64,000 bases of DNA from Sulfurisphaera ohwakuensis (GCF_009729055.1 NZ_CP045484.1:2738872-2802871); one strand, 5' to 3'. Counted from the first letter of the stretch, positions 1 to 8,713 are shown. The notes: a model not told the origin generated them from the letters alone. Numbers and translations are program-made.

Positions 1-466
1 TTGCAAATTTAGCCGGAGGTCCATTTTCTTCTCCAGTCATATCCATTAGACCACTCAATGCTAATATTGTTGCGTCATAAGCTGGCTTATCAGCCTCCTC
101 TGGTCCATAACCTGTTATTGAACAGTATATTAAGCTGGGGTTAATTTCCTTCAAAGTATCGTAATCTATTCTTAATTTTTTAAGTGCAGAAGGCCTATAA
201 TTAGTAATTAATATCCTAGCAGATTTCACCAACTTTTTGAAAATCTCGTAACCTTCACTTGTTTTGAGATTAATTACAACACTCTTCTTTCCCCTATTTG
301 TACTGGCAAAATAAATACTAACTCCATTTATCTCTGGATTAATTTTCCTCCTATCATCACCATAAGGAGGAGGCTCAACCTTTATTACCTCAAATCCTAA
401 ATCAGCTAATATTTCCCCAATTAAAGGTGCTGATATATTACTTCCCAGCTCAAGGACTCTATACAT
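1..466 (-). CDS. CaiB/BaiF family (family III) CoA transferase, 3' end outside window
   Basis: The reverse strand from the ATG at 466 reads as the N-terminal 155 residues of a family III CoA transferase. These enzymes move CoA between carboxylic acids. Seen: an opening like MYRVLELG, then a pattern of leaving the cofactor pocket (ANRGKKSVV-like segment TNRGKKSVVINLK) and SITGYGP followed by DKPAYDATILALSGLMDMTG, which is the family signature containing the catalytic Asp (YDAT). The gene runs off the left edge, so the C-terminal two thirds are missing. It lies 33 bases downstream of the MaoC gene on the same strand, so the two probably form one operon that activates and hydrates an acid. The substrate cannot be read from this piece. 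Confidence 0.88.
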   Translation of the reverse strand, partial: MYRVLELGSNISAPLIGEILADLGFEVIKVEPPPYGDDRRKINPEINGVSIYFASTNRGKKSVVINLKTSEGYEIFKKLVKSARILITNYRPSALKKLRIDYDTLKEINPSLIYCSITGYGPEEADKPAYDATILALSGLMDMTGEENGPPAKFA

Positions 467-499
467 TTTGTCATCCTCGTTTAGTTGAAGACGGAATAC

Positions 500-997
500 T
501 CATTCTTTCTTTTCTCCCGTCCAACTTGCCCCTCTCTTTCTAACCATAAATACTCTATCAAATTCCACAACCTTTTCTCCCCTTTGATTATATCCCCATG
601 TCCTTATTTTAACTATTCCGAAACCGGGTCTGCTTTTAGATTCCCTAATCTCTGTAACCTCAGCTTCTGCATAGATCGTATCTCCAGCGAAAACCGGGTT
701 TAAGAATTTCACATTTTCTAATCCTAACATAAAACCGTTTTGACTCGTTTGTTCGACAAGCATTCCCGCAACTATTGCTAAAGTTAAAAAACCATTTACT
801 ACTAACCTCCCCTTAAACGGTTCTCCAGGGAAGTATTTCTCTGTATAGTCCTTATTAAAATGGATTTGATTACTATTATTAGTTAAGAGAGTAAACCAAA
901 TATTATCAACATCTGTTATTGTCCTTCCTATCTTACTTTTAAATTTCTGCCCTACTTTAAAATCCTCGAAATAAGGACCTTCTGTATTCTCTGACAT
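500..997 (-). CDS. MaoC-like hot-dog fold dehydratase
   Basis: 165 residues, one hot-dog domain of the MaoC/(R)-hydratase group, which adds water to 2-enoyl-CoA esters. It opens with the usual YFEDFKVGQKF segment, and the hydratase loop is at residues 35-50. In that loop the catalytic Asp position is Asn (N41) while the His is kept (H46), so the active site is altered. Mesaconyl-CoA hydratase relatives are plausible. It is transcribed leftward with the CoA transferase. A TTTAAA box about 27 bases upstream of the ATG supports a leaderless start at 997. Substrate unknown. Confidence 0.85.
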   Translation of the reverse strand: MSENTEGPYFEDFKVGQKFKSKIGRTITDVDNIWFTLLTNNSNQIHFNKDYTEKYFPGEPFKGRLVVNGFLTLAIVAGMLVEQTSQNGFMLGLENVKFLNPVFAGDTIYAEAEVTEIRESKSRPGFGIVKIRTWGYNQRGEKVVEFDRVFMVRKRGASWTGEKKE

Positions 998-1137
998 AAT
1001 TTAAAGTATTATAATAGGGTTTAAAAAAGCATTTTTAACAATTTCTGAATTTAACTATTAGAAGTTATTATTTATAATGCATCAAGAGATTGCATAAAAA
1101 GCTTAAAATTTTAGAAAGGACTGGGGAAAACTGTAAG

Positions 1138-1155
1138 TTGTAATAGCAATTACAA
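1138..1155. promoter_or_regulatory. Inverted repeat TTGTAAT-N4-ATTACAA, candidate operator
   Basis: Perfect 7-base arms with a 4-base spacer lie in a divergent intergenic region between two acyl-CoA genes. The size suits a dimeric HTH regulator. The binding protein is unknown; the TetR regulator at 5161 is one candidate. Confidence 0.4.
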
Positions 1156-1273
1156 ACAATGAAGTGTAGCTTTTTACTGATAACTTTAGGTGATCATACC
1201 TATTAACATGATAAAATATCGTAACTTGCCGATCACACAGAGAAATATATTATATTTTCTTGTAACTAGCATA

Positions 1274-1283
1274 ATTTTTTAGC
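1274..1283 (+). promoter_or_regulatory. TATA box of the 3-hydroxyacyl-CoA dehydrogenase gene
   Basis: A T-rich box ending TTTTTTAG is centred about 27 bases before the ATG at 1306. This spacing fits a leaderless transcript in Sulfolobales. Confidence 0.45.
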
Positions 1284-1305
1284 TTTTAGATACATCTAAT
1301 ATCAC

Positions 1306-3264
1306 ATGAAATTAGAAAAAGTGTTAGTTGTAGGAGCAGGTACTATGGGACATGGTATTGCTGAACTGTTCGCTATGGCTGGATATCAAGTATATTTAAG
1401 TGATATAAATCAAGAAATTCTGGATAATGCATTAAGTAAAATTAAGTGGAGTTTAGATAAACTCCAAGAAAAAGGACAGCTAAAGGAAAGTGCTAGTAAT
1501 ATAGTGTCAAGGATAAAGACTGTTGTAGGGCTAAATGAGAGTGTTAGTGACGCTGATTTTGCAATTGAGGCAGCTATAGAAAAATTAGATTTAAAGAGGC
1601 AAATCTTCTCTAAACTTGATGAATTATTACCTGCTCACGCAATATTAGCTACTAATACGAGCAGTTTATCTATATCTAAAATAGCTGAAGCTACGAAAAG
1701 ACCGGAAAAAGTCGTTGGGATGCATTTCTTTAATCCTCCAGTATTGATGCAATTAGTTGAAGTAATGAAGGGTGAGAAGACTAGTGATGAGACTGCAAAG
1801 ATAACGTATGAGTTAGCCAAAAAACTAGGTAAAACTCCTATAATGATAAATAAGGACGTTCCAGGATATGTAGTGAACAGAATTTTAGGGGAGATAATTT
1901 CGGCGTCATGTATTATACTTCAAAGAGGTATTGCTGATTATTTAACAATTGATGCTGTAGCTAGATATAAACTAGGATTTCCAATGGGTGTTTTCGAGCT
2001 GTTAGACTACACTGGGATTGATGTTAATTATTATGTCTCTAAGTCTTTAGAGGAATATGGGATAAAATCTCCTTGTTCAGCTTTATTTGAGGAGAAGGTT
2101 AAAAAGAACGAATTAGGAGTTAAGAGCGGAAAGGGATTTTACTCATATCCTGCACCGGGTAAATATTCAAAGCCCGAAATACCTAAGGAGTTAGCTGATA
2201 AATTAGATCCGGTGTTAATTGTTGCATTAGGGGTTAATGAGGCTTCAAGACTACTAAGACAAGGTATAGTAAGCAAAGAAGATATAGATTTAGGCGTTAA
2301 ATTAGGATTGGGATTTCCTAAAGGAATCTTCCAGTATGCTGATGAGTTAGGGATAGATAATGTGGTTAATGCAATTAAATCTCTTTCAATTGAAGAACCA
2401 GATAGCCTATTACTGAATATGATTAACGAGAGAAAGTTAGGTGTAAAAAGCGGATCAGGGTTTTATGAGTATGGAAAAGTTGAGGAGAGAAAGTTAAATA
2501 CATTAATAATTCGTATTGAACCACCATTAGCATGGATTATATTAAACAGACCAGAGAGGCTTAACGCGTTAAGCATGGAACTAATAGGGGAATTAAATAA
2601 AGCATTAGATGAGCTAGAAAATGACAGTAGGGTAAGGGTTGTAATTTTATCCGGAAGTGGTAGGGCTTTTTCAGCTGGAGCTGATATAACATCTTTCTTG
2701 ACGTTAAAGCCAATAGATGTAATAAGATTTAGAAGTTTACGTGAGTTAACTAATAAGATTCAGTTTTATACAAAACCAGTTATTGCGGCAATTAATGGTT
2801 ATGCTTTAGGTGGTGGGTTAGAGATTGCTATGGCATGTGATATCAGAATTGCATCTGAAAATTCTATGCTTGGTCAACCAGAAATAAATCTTGGAATAAT
2901 TCCAGGAGCTGGTGGGACTCAAAGGTTACCCAGGTTAGTAGGGAAGGGGAGAGCTAAATTACTTATCTATACTGGTGATATGGTGTCTGCGAAAGATGCA
3001 TACGAAATGGGATTAGTTGATTTAGTAGTACCTACAAATAGATTTGAGGATGAGGTGAGAAGAATAGCTCTTAAAATGGCTGAGAAATCTCCGCTCTCAC
3101 TGCTAGCCGCAAAATTGGCTATAGAATTAGGTTATGAGGCTAATATATTTAGTGGAGAGTATTTAGAGTCGAGTTTATTCGGACTACTGTTTACAACTAA
3201 AGATGTACAAGAGGGAGTAAGAGCTTTCTTAGAAAAGAGAAAGCCAGAATTTAAAGGAGAATAA
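1306..3264 (+). CDS. Fused 3-hydroxyacyl-CoA dehydrogenase / enoyl-CoA hydratase
   Basis: 652 residues with two enzymes in one chain. Residues 1-390 are an NAD-dependent (S)-3-hydroxyacyl-CoA dehydrogenase: Rossmann loop GAGTMGHG at 10-17, catalytic His140 in HFFNPP, and two C-terminal helical repeats ending near 280 and 388 (both GVKSGxGFY). Residues 400-652 are a crotonase-fold hydratase with both catalytic glutamates kept (E506 in GGGLE, E526 in GQPE). Length and order match the Metallosphaera bifunctional crotonyl-CoA hydratase/3-hydroxybutyryl-CoA dehydrogenase of the 3-HP/4-HB carbon cycle (known family). It may therefore serve carbon fixation, beta-oxidation, or both. It has its own promoter, and the SDR gene follows after 31 bases. 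Confidence 0.95.
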   Translation: MKLEKVLVVGAGTMGHGIAELFAMAGYQVYLSDINQEILDNALSKIKWSLDKLQEKGQLKESASNIVSRIKTVVGLNESVSDADFAIEAAIEKLDLKRQIFSKLDELLPAHAILATNTSSLSISKIAEATKRPEKVVGMHFFNPPVLMQLVEVMKGEKTSDETAKITYELAKKLGKTPIMINKDVPGYVVNRILGEIISASCIILQRGIADYLTIDAVARYKLGFPMGVFELLDYTGIDVNYYVSKSLEEYGIKSPCSALFEEKVKKNELGVKSGKGFYSYPAPGKYSKPEIPKELADKLDPVLIVALGVNEASRLLRQGIVSKEDIDLGVKLGLGFPKGIFQYADELGIDNVVNAIKSLSIEEPDSLLLNMINERKLGVKSGSGFYEYGKVEERKLNTLIIRIEPPLAWIILNRPERLNALSMELIGELNKALDELENDSRVRVVILSGSGRAFSAGADITSFLTLKPIDVIRFRSLRELTNKIQFYTKPVIAAINGYALGGGLEIAMACDIRIASENSMLGQPEINLGIIPGAGGTQRLPRLVGKGRAKLLIYTGDMVSAKDAYEMGLVDLVVPTNRFEDEVRRIALKMAEKSPLSLLAAKLAIELGYEANIFSGEYLESSLFGLLFTTKDVQEGVRAFLEKRKPEFKGE

Positions 3265-3290
3265 AGTATTTTTTCTCTCTTTCCTACATC
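3265..3290 (+). terminator. Pyrimidine-rich T tract, candidate terminator
   Basis: Directly after the stop codon comes a run of T and C with six T in a row. Sulfolobales transcripts commonly end in such tracts. The next gene follows closely, so read-through is possible. Confidence 0.35.
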
Positions 3291-3295
3291 TTCTT

Positions 3296-4057
3296 ATGTA
3301 CTCTTTAAAAAATAAAGTTGTAGTCATAACTGGTTCCGGTAGAGGAATAGGTAGGGCACTAGCATTAAGATTAACAACTGAAGGAGCCCTAATAGTGGTG
3401 AATGCTAAGAAAAGAGTTGAAGAGATGAATGAGACAATTAAAATGATTAAAGACCAAGGTGGCGAAGCAATAGGAGTATTGGCTGATGTATCAACAAGGG
3501 AAGGATGTGAAATATTACTTAAGAAGACTCTCGAAGCTTATAAGGTAGTGGATATTTTAGTAAATAATGCAGGTATTGGGTTATTTTCTCCTTTTATTAA
3601 CGTTGATGATAAGCTTATTGAAAAACATGTTTCTACTGACCTTTTATCGGTAATTTACTGTTCTCAGATATTTGCTAAGGAAATAAGGGAAGGGGGTGAA
3701 ATATTGAATATAGCATCAGTTGCTGGGATTGTTCCCGCTTACGGTTTATCAATTTATGGTGCTATGAAAGGTGCGGTAATTACGTTAACTAAGTATTTAG
3801 CATTAGAATTAGCACCTAAAATTAGAGTAAACGCTATTGCACCGGGGTTTGTTAAGACTAAATTGGGGGAAAGCATGTATAAGTTCTTAGGTATTACTGA
3901 AAAAGAGTTTGCTGAAAAAGTTACGATTATGGGAAAACTACTTGAAGCAGAGGATGTTGCAGAACTAGCTACTACAATTTTAAAAATAGAATCACTTACA
4001 GGCCAAACATTCGTAATAGATTCTGGTGAAAGTCTTAAAGGAGGATTAAAATTCTAA
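3296..4057 (+). CDS. Short-chain dehydrogenase/reductase (3-oxoacyl reductase-like)
   Basis: 253 residues, classical SDR. Seen: nucleotide loop GSGRGIG (13-19), NNAG (90-93), and the catalytic set Ser141, Tyr154 and Lys158 (YGAMK). The family oxidises or reduces hydroxyl/keto groups with NAD(P)H. FabG-like and 3-hydroxyacyl-CoA dehydrogenases look alike, and the exact substrate is not visible. It lies 31 bases after the dehydrogenase/hydratase gene and tail to tail with the esterase gene, so it is probably part of the same acyl-chain degradation unit. Confidence 0.9.
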   Translation: MYSLKNKVVVITGSGRGIGRALALRLTTEGALIVVNAKKRVEEMNETIKMIKDQGGEAIGVLADVSTREGCEILLKKTLEAYKVVDILVNNAGIGLFSPFINVDDKLIEKHVSTDLLSVIYCSQIFAKEIREGGEILNIASVAGIVPAYGLSIYGAMKGAVITLTKYLALELAPKIRVNAIAPGFVKTKLGESMYKFLGITEKEFAEKVTIMGKLLEAEDVAELATTILKIESLTGQTFVIDSGESLKGGLKF

Positions 4058-4058
4058 A

Positions 4059-4970
4059 CTATTTTCCGTAAAACGTTTTTCTTAATACATATCCTATTAA
4101 TCCTATAGCATCTCTACCTTGTTCAATGAACGGAAAGAATGAAACGAACCCGTGAATTACATTATTAAATCTAACGCTCGTAACTTGCACACCAGATTGT
4201 AGAAGTTTGTTAGCATAAGCCTCTCCTTGATCCCTTAACGGGTCATGCTCAGCTGTTATTATTAATGCTGGAGGTAAATCACTTAAATCTGCTAATATTG
4301 GGGAGAATCTAAAGTCTAGTAAATCTTCCGGAGAACGCAAATACTGTTGACCAAACCACTCTATATGCTCCCTAGTTAAGAAGTACCCTTCTCCATTATC
4401 GTAAAAGGACTTTGTTACTGAATCAAAGCTTACTGCTGGGTATATAAGAACTTGATATTTTAGTTTAATATTTTCTTTCTTTGATAAGATGGAAACTACT
4501 GCAGCTAAGTTGCCACCAGCACTGTCACCACCAACAGCTATTCCGTATTTTCCACCGAATCTTTCTGAATTATTATATACCCATTTTAACGCATCAAATG
4601 AGTCAATTACAGCTGCTGGAAATTTGTTTTCCGGTGCAAGTCTGTAATCCACTGAAATTGTAACACATTGACAAGAGTTAGTTATGGCTCTACATAATGG
4701 ATCATAACTTTCAACATCACCGAGAACAAATCCTCCACCATGGTAATAAACTAAAATCCCGTAAGGACCTTGTGTTTTAGGGTAATAAACTCTAGCTTTT
4801 ATATTTGTTTCACTACCCGGTATAGTTATATCTTCTATTTTCCCTACTTCTTCTCTTGGTGTAAGGGATGAAAATTGTTTAAAGAGCGATCTTATTTCCT
4901 CGATCGATGCCTTTCCAATAGGTAGTTGAATAGTTGATTCCAATAATTTTTTTATTTTTGGATCTATCAT
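4059..4970 (-). CDS. Alpha/beta hydrolase, hormone-sensitive-lipase family esterase
   Basis: 303 residues. It carries the HSL-family oxyanion loop HGGG (77-80), the nucleophile elbow GDSAG with Ser150, Asp243 in EHDPLRD, and His273 in VIHGF, a complete triad. There is no signal peptide, so it acts in the cytosol on acyl esters. Length and features agree with the characterised S. tokodaii carboxylesterase of 303 residues (from memory). It is divergent from the TetR gene; a perfect palindrome abuts its TATA box. It probably releases fatty acids that the surrounding genes degrade. Confidence 0.93.
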   Translation of the reverse strand: MIDPKIKKLLESTIQLPIGKASIEEIRSLFKQFSSLTPREEVGKIEDITIPGSETNIKARVYYPKTQGPYGILVYYHGGGFVLGDVESYDPLCRAITNSCQCVTISVDYRLAPENKFPAAVIDSFDALKWVYNNSERFGGKYGIAVGGDSAGGNLAAVVSILSKKENIKLKYQVLIYPAVSFDSVTKSFYDNGEGYFLTREHIEWFGQQYLRSPEDLLDFRFSPILADLSDLPPALIITAEHDPLRDQGEAYANKLLQSGVQVTSVRFNNVIHGFVSFFPFIEQGRDAIGLIGYVLRKTFYGK

Positions 4971-4994
4971 TATTTATTACTTTTTCGAGTCAGA

Positions 4995-5001
4995 TTAAAT
5001 A
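4995..5001 (-). promoter_or_regulatory. TATA box of the esterase gene
   Basis: On the reverse strand TATTTAA is centred 28 bases before the ATG at 4970, as expected for a leaderless Sulfolobales gene. Confidence 0.5.
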
Positions 5002-5016
5002 TTTTACGACGTAAAA
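5002..5016. promoter_or_regulatory. Perfect palindrome TTTTACG-A-CGTAAAA, candidate operator
   Basis: Seven-base perfect arms flank a single central base. It touches the upstream side of the esterase TATA box, where the BRE and TFB would sit, in the region shared with the TetR gene. The same half-sites recur at 23572 and 23612. The FadR-like TetR protein encoded next door is the obvious candidate ligand (inference). Confidence 0.55.
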
Positions 5017-5160
5017 CTGGTTGTTACCGTTTATACAATAAAAATGAACTTTTTTCAAAGTCGATTGAAGTGTCAATTTTTAATTTTAATAATTTTTATA
5101 ATAAATAATCTTACAGGTCAATAAAGCTTTTATTTTGTTGGTGTATAATAAAGAAAAGAT

Positions 5161-5745
5161 ATGAGAATACCCAAGACAAGAAAAGGGATTGAAACGGTAG
5201 AAAAAATCTTAGAAGCTTCAATAGAAGTAATTGAAGAGAAAGGATTTATGAACACATCTGTATCTGACATTACAAAAAGAGCTAATGTAGCTTATGGCGT
5301 ATTTTACTACTATTTTAATAATAAATATGAACTCTTTGATGAACTAATGAGAAAAGCTAATAGGGAAATGAGATATTACTTGAAGATAAAAACAGAAAAC
5401 ATTCAAAGCAGAATAGAAAAAGAAAAGGTAGGGATTAGGGAATTTTTAAAGTGGATAAGGGAAAACAAAGACTATTACAAGTTGTTTATTGAGGCTCATG
5501 TTCATAGGCCAAATATGTTAATTTGGCATTATACTAAATTAGCGGAAAGGTACTCTATTGGATTAAGTGAAGCCATGAGGAGAGGAGAGATAATTAACGT
5601 AGATCCTGAGGTTCTTTCGTATGTGTTAATTGGGATTAGTGAGATATTAGGAAAGAGATATGTAGTTTGGAATAATGATGAAATACCCAATCACGTCATA
5701 ACTGAAGCTAATAAGATAATAGAAAATTTACTTAAACCTAAGTAA
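5161..5745 (+). CDS. TetR family regulator, probable FadR orthologue
   Basis: 194 residues. The N-terminal TetR HTH spans about residues 13-63, with the typical YYYFNNKYELFDEL recognition end; the rest is the helical ligand domain. In Sulfolobus acidocaldarius a TetR protein, FadR (Saci_1107), sits beside an esterase inside a lipid-degradation cluster, binds acyl-CoA and represses it (known). The same context here (esterase, thiolases, acyl-CoA dehydrogenases) suggests the same role. The protein probably also controls itself and the divergent esterase. A T-rich box centred about 29 bases upstream of the ATG supports the start. Confidence 0.85.
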   Translation: MRIPKTRKGIETVEKILEASIEVIEEKGFMNTSVSDITKRANVAYGVFYYYFNNKYELFDELMRKANREMRYYLKIKTENIQSRIEKEKVGIREFLKWIRENKDYYKLFIEAHVHRPNMLIWHYTKLAERYSIGLSEAMRRGEIINVDPEVLSYVLIGISEILGKRYVVWNNDEIPNHVITEANKIIENLLKPK

Positions 5746-5957
5746 ATAGTTTCATGGTATTGTGGCGATTCAAGGATCCGTTACGATTTCAATTTATTTC
5801 AATAGGATTAGATAAGAATCCGATTGATTAAAAAATTTTCTATATAAAAAAGTAAAAATCTCCTTTTAGCATCTGGTATTTTCAGAGATTTTCCTCAATT
5901 GAGACACTATAGGTAGTTTGATAAAAATTTTTATTTTAGGATTTCCAAATTGTAGAT

Positions 5958-6353
5958 ATGTCTATTCAAGGAGGTTTTCGCACAAGTAAAGATGTTAAGA
6001 AGTTTTTTGAAAATTATCAAAATTTTATAAGTTGTATACCAAATGTAAAAGATATTAATGATAAGAGATTTAAGTTAGATGCCCAAGTTGGAGGGTTTAG
6101 CGTAACGGCTGATGGCGAATTAGTAACATTTAAGCAAAGTGGAGATACTTATGAATACGAAATAAAAATAAACGGTCCTGGAGCTATAATTAATATAAAA
6201 ACTGTATATAAATTACAAAATAACGAGATTTCATGGACTTCTCACTATAATTATGAGGGTTTCGCTGTATCTATGGTAGGATCATTATTAGATACTACAA
6301 TACAGAATATGATAAAAGCAACAAACGAATGTATACGATCAAAATTAGAGTAA
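5958..6353 (+). CDS. CoxG-like SRPBCC (START-fold) protein
   Basis: 131 residues that read as one small START/Bet v1-like domain of the CoxG group: strand-rich middle with GGFSVTADGE and a long C-terminal helix (DTTIQNMIKATNECIRSKL). CoxG relatives accompany CO-dehydrogenase-type molybdenum hydroxylases and bind hydrophobic ligands or anchor enzymes. Here it stands alone between the TetR gene and an alcohol dehydrogenase, about 19 kb before the molybdenum hydroxylase at 24881. An acyl-chain or CoA-ester carrier role is an inference. Confidence 0.7.
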   Translation: MSIQGGFRTSKDVKKFFENYQNFISCIPNVKDINDKRFKLDAQVGGFSVTADGELVTFKQSGDTYEYEIKINGPGAIINIKTVYKLQNNEISWTSHYNYEGFAVSMVGSLLDTTIQNMIKATNECIRSKLE

Positions 6354-6505
6354 CATAATGTCTTCACTTGGTACAATCCGATATACTACGCGTATGTGCA
6401 CTAAATTAATTTTACAGACGTTAAAAGCTCATGGAAATGTAAGTACTACAATGGCTCAGAGGCAGAGTAAAAACATTTTTATACATTTCGACTTTAATAT
6501 AAGTT

Positions 6506-7441
6506 ATGAAGGCAGCTGTTCTCTATAACTTTAATGAGAGTTTTAAAATAGAGGACTCGCAACCCAGAGGTGTGGGTGTTAAAGTAAATGTAGTAGCAAC
6601 TGGTATATGCGGAAGGGATATTGTTATTTGGAAAGGCGGATTCAGAAACTTAAAAACACCCATAATTTTAGGTCATGAAATTGTCGGTTACTATAACGGT
6701 AAACCTGTAGCCGTATATCCTAACATATATTGTGGGAAATGTGAATACTGTAGAAACGGAAAAGAAAATCTCTGTGATAATGCTATAATTATAGGTGAAA
6801 ACCAGAACTATAGTGGAGGTTATGCAGAAGAAGTTATAGTTCCAGAAAGTAATTTAATACCTTTACCAGATGAGAAGTTTGAAAAATACGCAGCAGCACT
6901 AGATCCAGTAGCTACAGCAATTCATGCTACAAAGCTGGTTGAACTAAATGATCAAAGTAAAGTTTTAGTTACTGGTGCGGGTGGAGGAGTAGGGATTCAT
7001 TTAATTCAATATCTGAAGTATTTAGGAGTAAGGGAGGTATATGCGTTAACATCTAAAATAGATAAAGTCAAGGAATTTACTGAGTATGCAATAAGTGATG
7101 TTAAGGGCTATAAATTTGATGTTGTGTTCGAGCTAGTTGGAGCAAAGACGATAAATGATTCTTTAAGAGCTCTCAATAAAGAAGGGACTTTAGTGTTAAT
7201 AGGGAATGTGGAAGGGGAACCTATAACATTGAGTAGACCGGCATTATCTATTATGAGACAGCAGAAGATTATAGGATCAGCTTCTTATACTAAGAAGGAA
7301 TACGAAGAAGCAGCTAAGTTAATTCATGATAACAAGATAGTTCCTATATATAGACAATATAACCTAAATGATATTAATCAAGCTTACATGGATTTAGTAA
7401 ATAGAAAAGTTTTTGGAAGAGCCGTTGTGAAAATTAGATAA
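6506..7441 (+). CDS. Zinc-dependent medium-chain alcohol dehydrogenase
   Basis: 311 residues, shorter than the usual 340-350. The catalytic zinc side shows Cys35 and His57-Glu58 (GHE). The structural zinc set is Cys76, Cys79, Cys82 and Cys90. The cofactor fold has GAGGGVG at 157-163. The GICGTD signature is changed to GICGRD. The family oxidises alcohols or reduces aldehydes with NAD(P). A likely job is removing alcohol or aldehyde products of ester cleavage, by context. It precedes the acyl-CoA dehydrogenase gene by 39 bases. Confidence 0.9.
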   Translation: MKAAVLYNFNESFKIEDSQPRGVGVKVNVVATGICGRDIVIWKGGFRNLKTPIILGHEIVGYYNGKPVAVYPNIYCGKCEYCRNGKENLCDNAIIIGENQNYSGGYAEEVIVPESNLIPLPDEKFEKYAAALDPVATAIHATKLVELNDQSKVLVTGAGGGVGIHLIQYLKYLGVREVYALTSKIDKVKEFTEYAISDVKGYKFDVVFELVGAKTINDSLRALNKEGTLVLIGNVEGEPITLSRPALSIMRQQKIIGSASYTKKEYEEAAKLIHDNKIVPIYRQYNLNDINQAYMDLVNRKVFGRAVVKIR

Positions 7442-7451
7442 GATAAGAAAC

Positions 7452-7462
7452 TTTTTATTTAT
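7452..7462 (+). promoter_or_regulatory. TATA box of the acyl-CoA dehydrogenase gene
   Basis: TTTTTATTTA is centred about 24 bases before the ATG at 7481. This decides that start over the upstream in-frame TTG at 7466. Confidence 0.45.
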
Positions 7463-7480
7463 AGCTTGTTATATCTAATT

Positions 7481-8683
7481 ATGGTCTTGCCATTTAAGTC
7501 AGCGGAAGTCTTCTCTGTAGAGGTTTCAGAAAAACATGAATTATTCAGAAAAGCTGTAAGGGAGTTTATGGAGAGAGATGTAGCCCCTTATGTGGAAAAA
7601 GGAGAAGCACAGAGAGAAGTACCTAGAGAAATATTAGAAAAAGCTAAAGAATTAGGTCTTTATGGTATAACTGTACCAGAAGAATATGGAGGCCAAGGTG
7701 GAGATACTTTAATGTCTGCCATAGCACAAGAAGAAATATCTAGAATATGGGCTTCTTTTGCCACTAGAGTTGCAGCTGGTGCTTTATTTACAACTCCAAT
7801 ATTGCTTTTTGGGTCAGAGGAGTTAAAGAAGAAATATGTTCCTCCCGTTGCTAGAGGAGATAAAGTTGCTGCATTAGCTAATACCGAGCCTAGTGCTGGA
7901 TCTGATGTTGCTGGGATGCAAAGTACAGCAAAGAAAATTAATGGAAAATACATACTTAATGGGAGAAAGATCTTCATAACTAATGGCGGTATAGCAGATT
8001 ATTACGTTGTTACCGCAAGAACTTCTCCACCCGATCCTAAAGCTAGATGGAAAGGAATTTCAATGTTCGTAGTGGAGAGGGAGTGGAAAGGGGTTAAAGT
8101 TGTTAGCAGAATTGATACCTTAGGATTAAAGGCTTCAAATACTGCAGAATTAATATTCGAAGATGTAGAAATACCAGAGGAGAATATTGTAGGTGAAGAG
8201 GGAAATGGTTTTAAATATGCAATGGCAACTTTCGATAGAACTAGAGTTGGTGTTGCTGCACAAGCATTAGGTGTTGCTCAGGCTGCTTTAGAGAAAATGG
8301 TAAGTTATGCTAGCCAACGTATAGCATTTGGAGAACCTATAGTAATGTTTGAGTTGGTCCAAGAAAAGATTGCTGAGTCATTAACAGAAGTGAATACTGC
8401 GCGACTTTTAACTTATTGGGCAGCTACACTTTTTGATAAGGGATTAGAGAACGAGGCTATAGTAGCTGCTTCAATGGCAAAATATTATTCGACTGAGATA
8501 GCTGAGAAAGTGGCAATTAGAGCCATTACTGTGCACGGAGGTTATGGTGTTGCTACTTCTACTGGAGTTGAAAGACTGTTAAGAGATGTAGAGGTTATGA
8601 AAATTTACGAAGGGACAAATGATATACAGAAACTTACTATAGTTAAGGAGACAGCAAGAAGGCTATTGGGTATTAAATTATAA
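7481..8683 (+). CDS. Acyl-CoA dehydrogenase
   Basis: 400 residues, full-length FAD enzyme for the first step of beta-oxidation. Seen: FAD/substrate segment EPSAGSDVAGM, the ASQRIAFGEPI motif of the C-terminal helical domain, HGGYGVATSTGVERLLRD, and the catalytic Glu in YEGTNDIQ (about residue 377). This is the only one of the three acyl-CoA dehydrogenases in the window with a standard catalytic Glu at this place. The ATG at 7481 was chosen because the TATA box leaves no room for the TTG five codons earlier. It is followed 52 bases later by the acyl-CoA synthetase. Confidence 0.94.
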   Translation: MVLPFKSAEVFSVEVSEKHELFRKAVREFMERDVAPYVEKGEAQREVPREILEKAKELGLYGITVPEEYGGQGGDTLMSAIAQEEISRIWASFATRVAAGALFTTPILLFGSEELKKKYVPPVARGDKVAALANTEPSAGSDVAGMQSTAKKINGKYILNGRKIFITNGGIADYYVVTARTSPPDPKARWKGISMFVVEREWKGVKVVSRIDTLGLKASNTAELIFEDVEIPEENIVGEEGNGFKYAMATFDRTRVGVAAQALGVAQAALEKMVSYASQRIAFGEPIVMFELVQEKIAESLTEVNTARLLTYWAATLFDKGLENEAIVAASMAKYYSTEIAEKVAIRAITVHGGYGVATSTGVERLLRDVEVMKIYEGTNDIQKLTIVKETARRLLGIKL

Positions 8684-8705
8684 TTAATTAGTTTGGGTAA
8701 AAAGC

Positions 8706-8713
8706 TTTATTAA
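8706..8713 (+). promoter_or_regulatory. TATA box of the acyl-CoA synthetase gene
   Basis: TTTATTAA is centred about 26 bases before the ATG at 8736. The first operator-like repeat begins at its downstream edge. Confidence 0.5.

Larger units (their letters stand above)
998..1305. other. Divergent intergenic region, 308 bases
   Basis: No gene is visible here. The region separates the leftward MaoC operon from the rightward dehydrogenase/hydratase gene and carries a promoter at each end. In the middle lies an 18-base inverted repeat at 1138-1155, listed separately. Confidence 0.6.

Noticed and set aside
5746-5957. Possible RNA gene in the gap with GGCGATTCAAGGATCC
   Set aside because: The short GC patch has no matching acceptor stem or anticodon arm; no tRNA or box C/D layout could be built.
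6358-6528. 56-codon open frame between the CoxG-like and alcohol dehydrogenase genes
   Set aside because: It runs through the alcohol dehydrogenase start and promoter, has no ribosome site, and its translation resembles no protein. Treated as chance.
7466-7480. TTG start for the acyl-CoA dehydrogenase
   Set aside because: It falls in or next to the TATA box; the ATG at 7481 fits the leaderless spacing.
7660-7977. 105-codon antisense frame in the acyl-CoA dehydrogenase
   Set aside because: Fully inside a confident gene on the opposite strand, with no promoter or ribosome site of its own.
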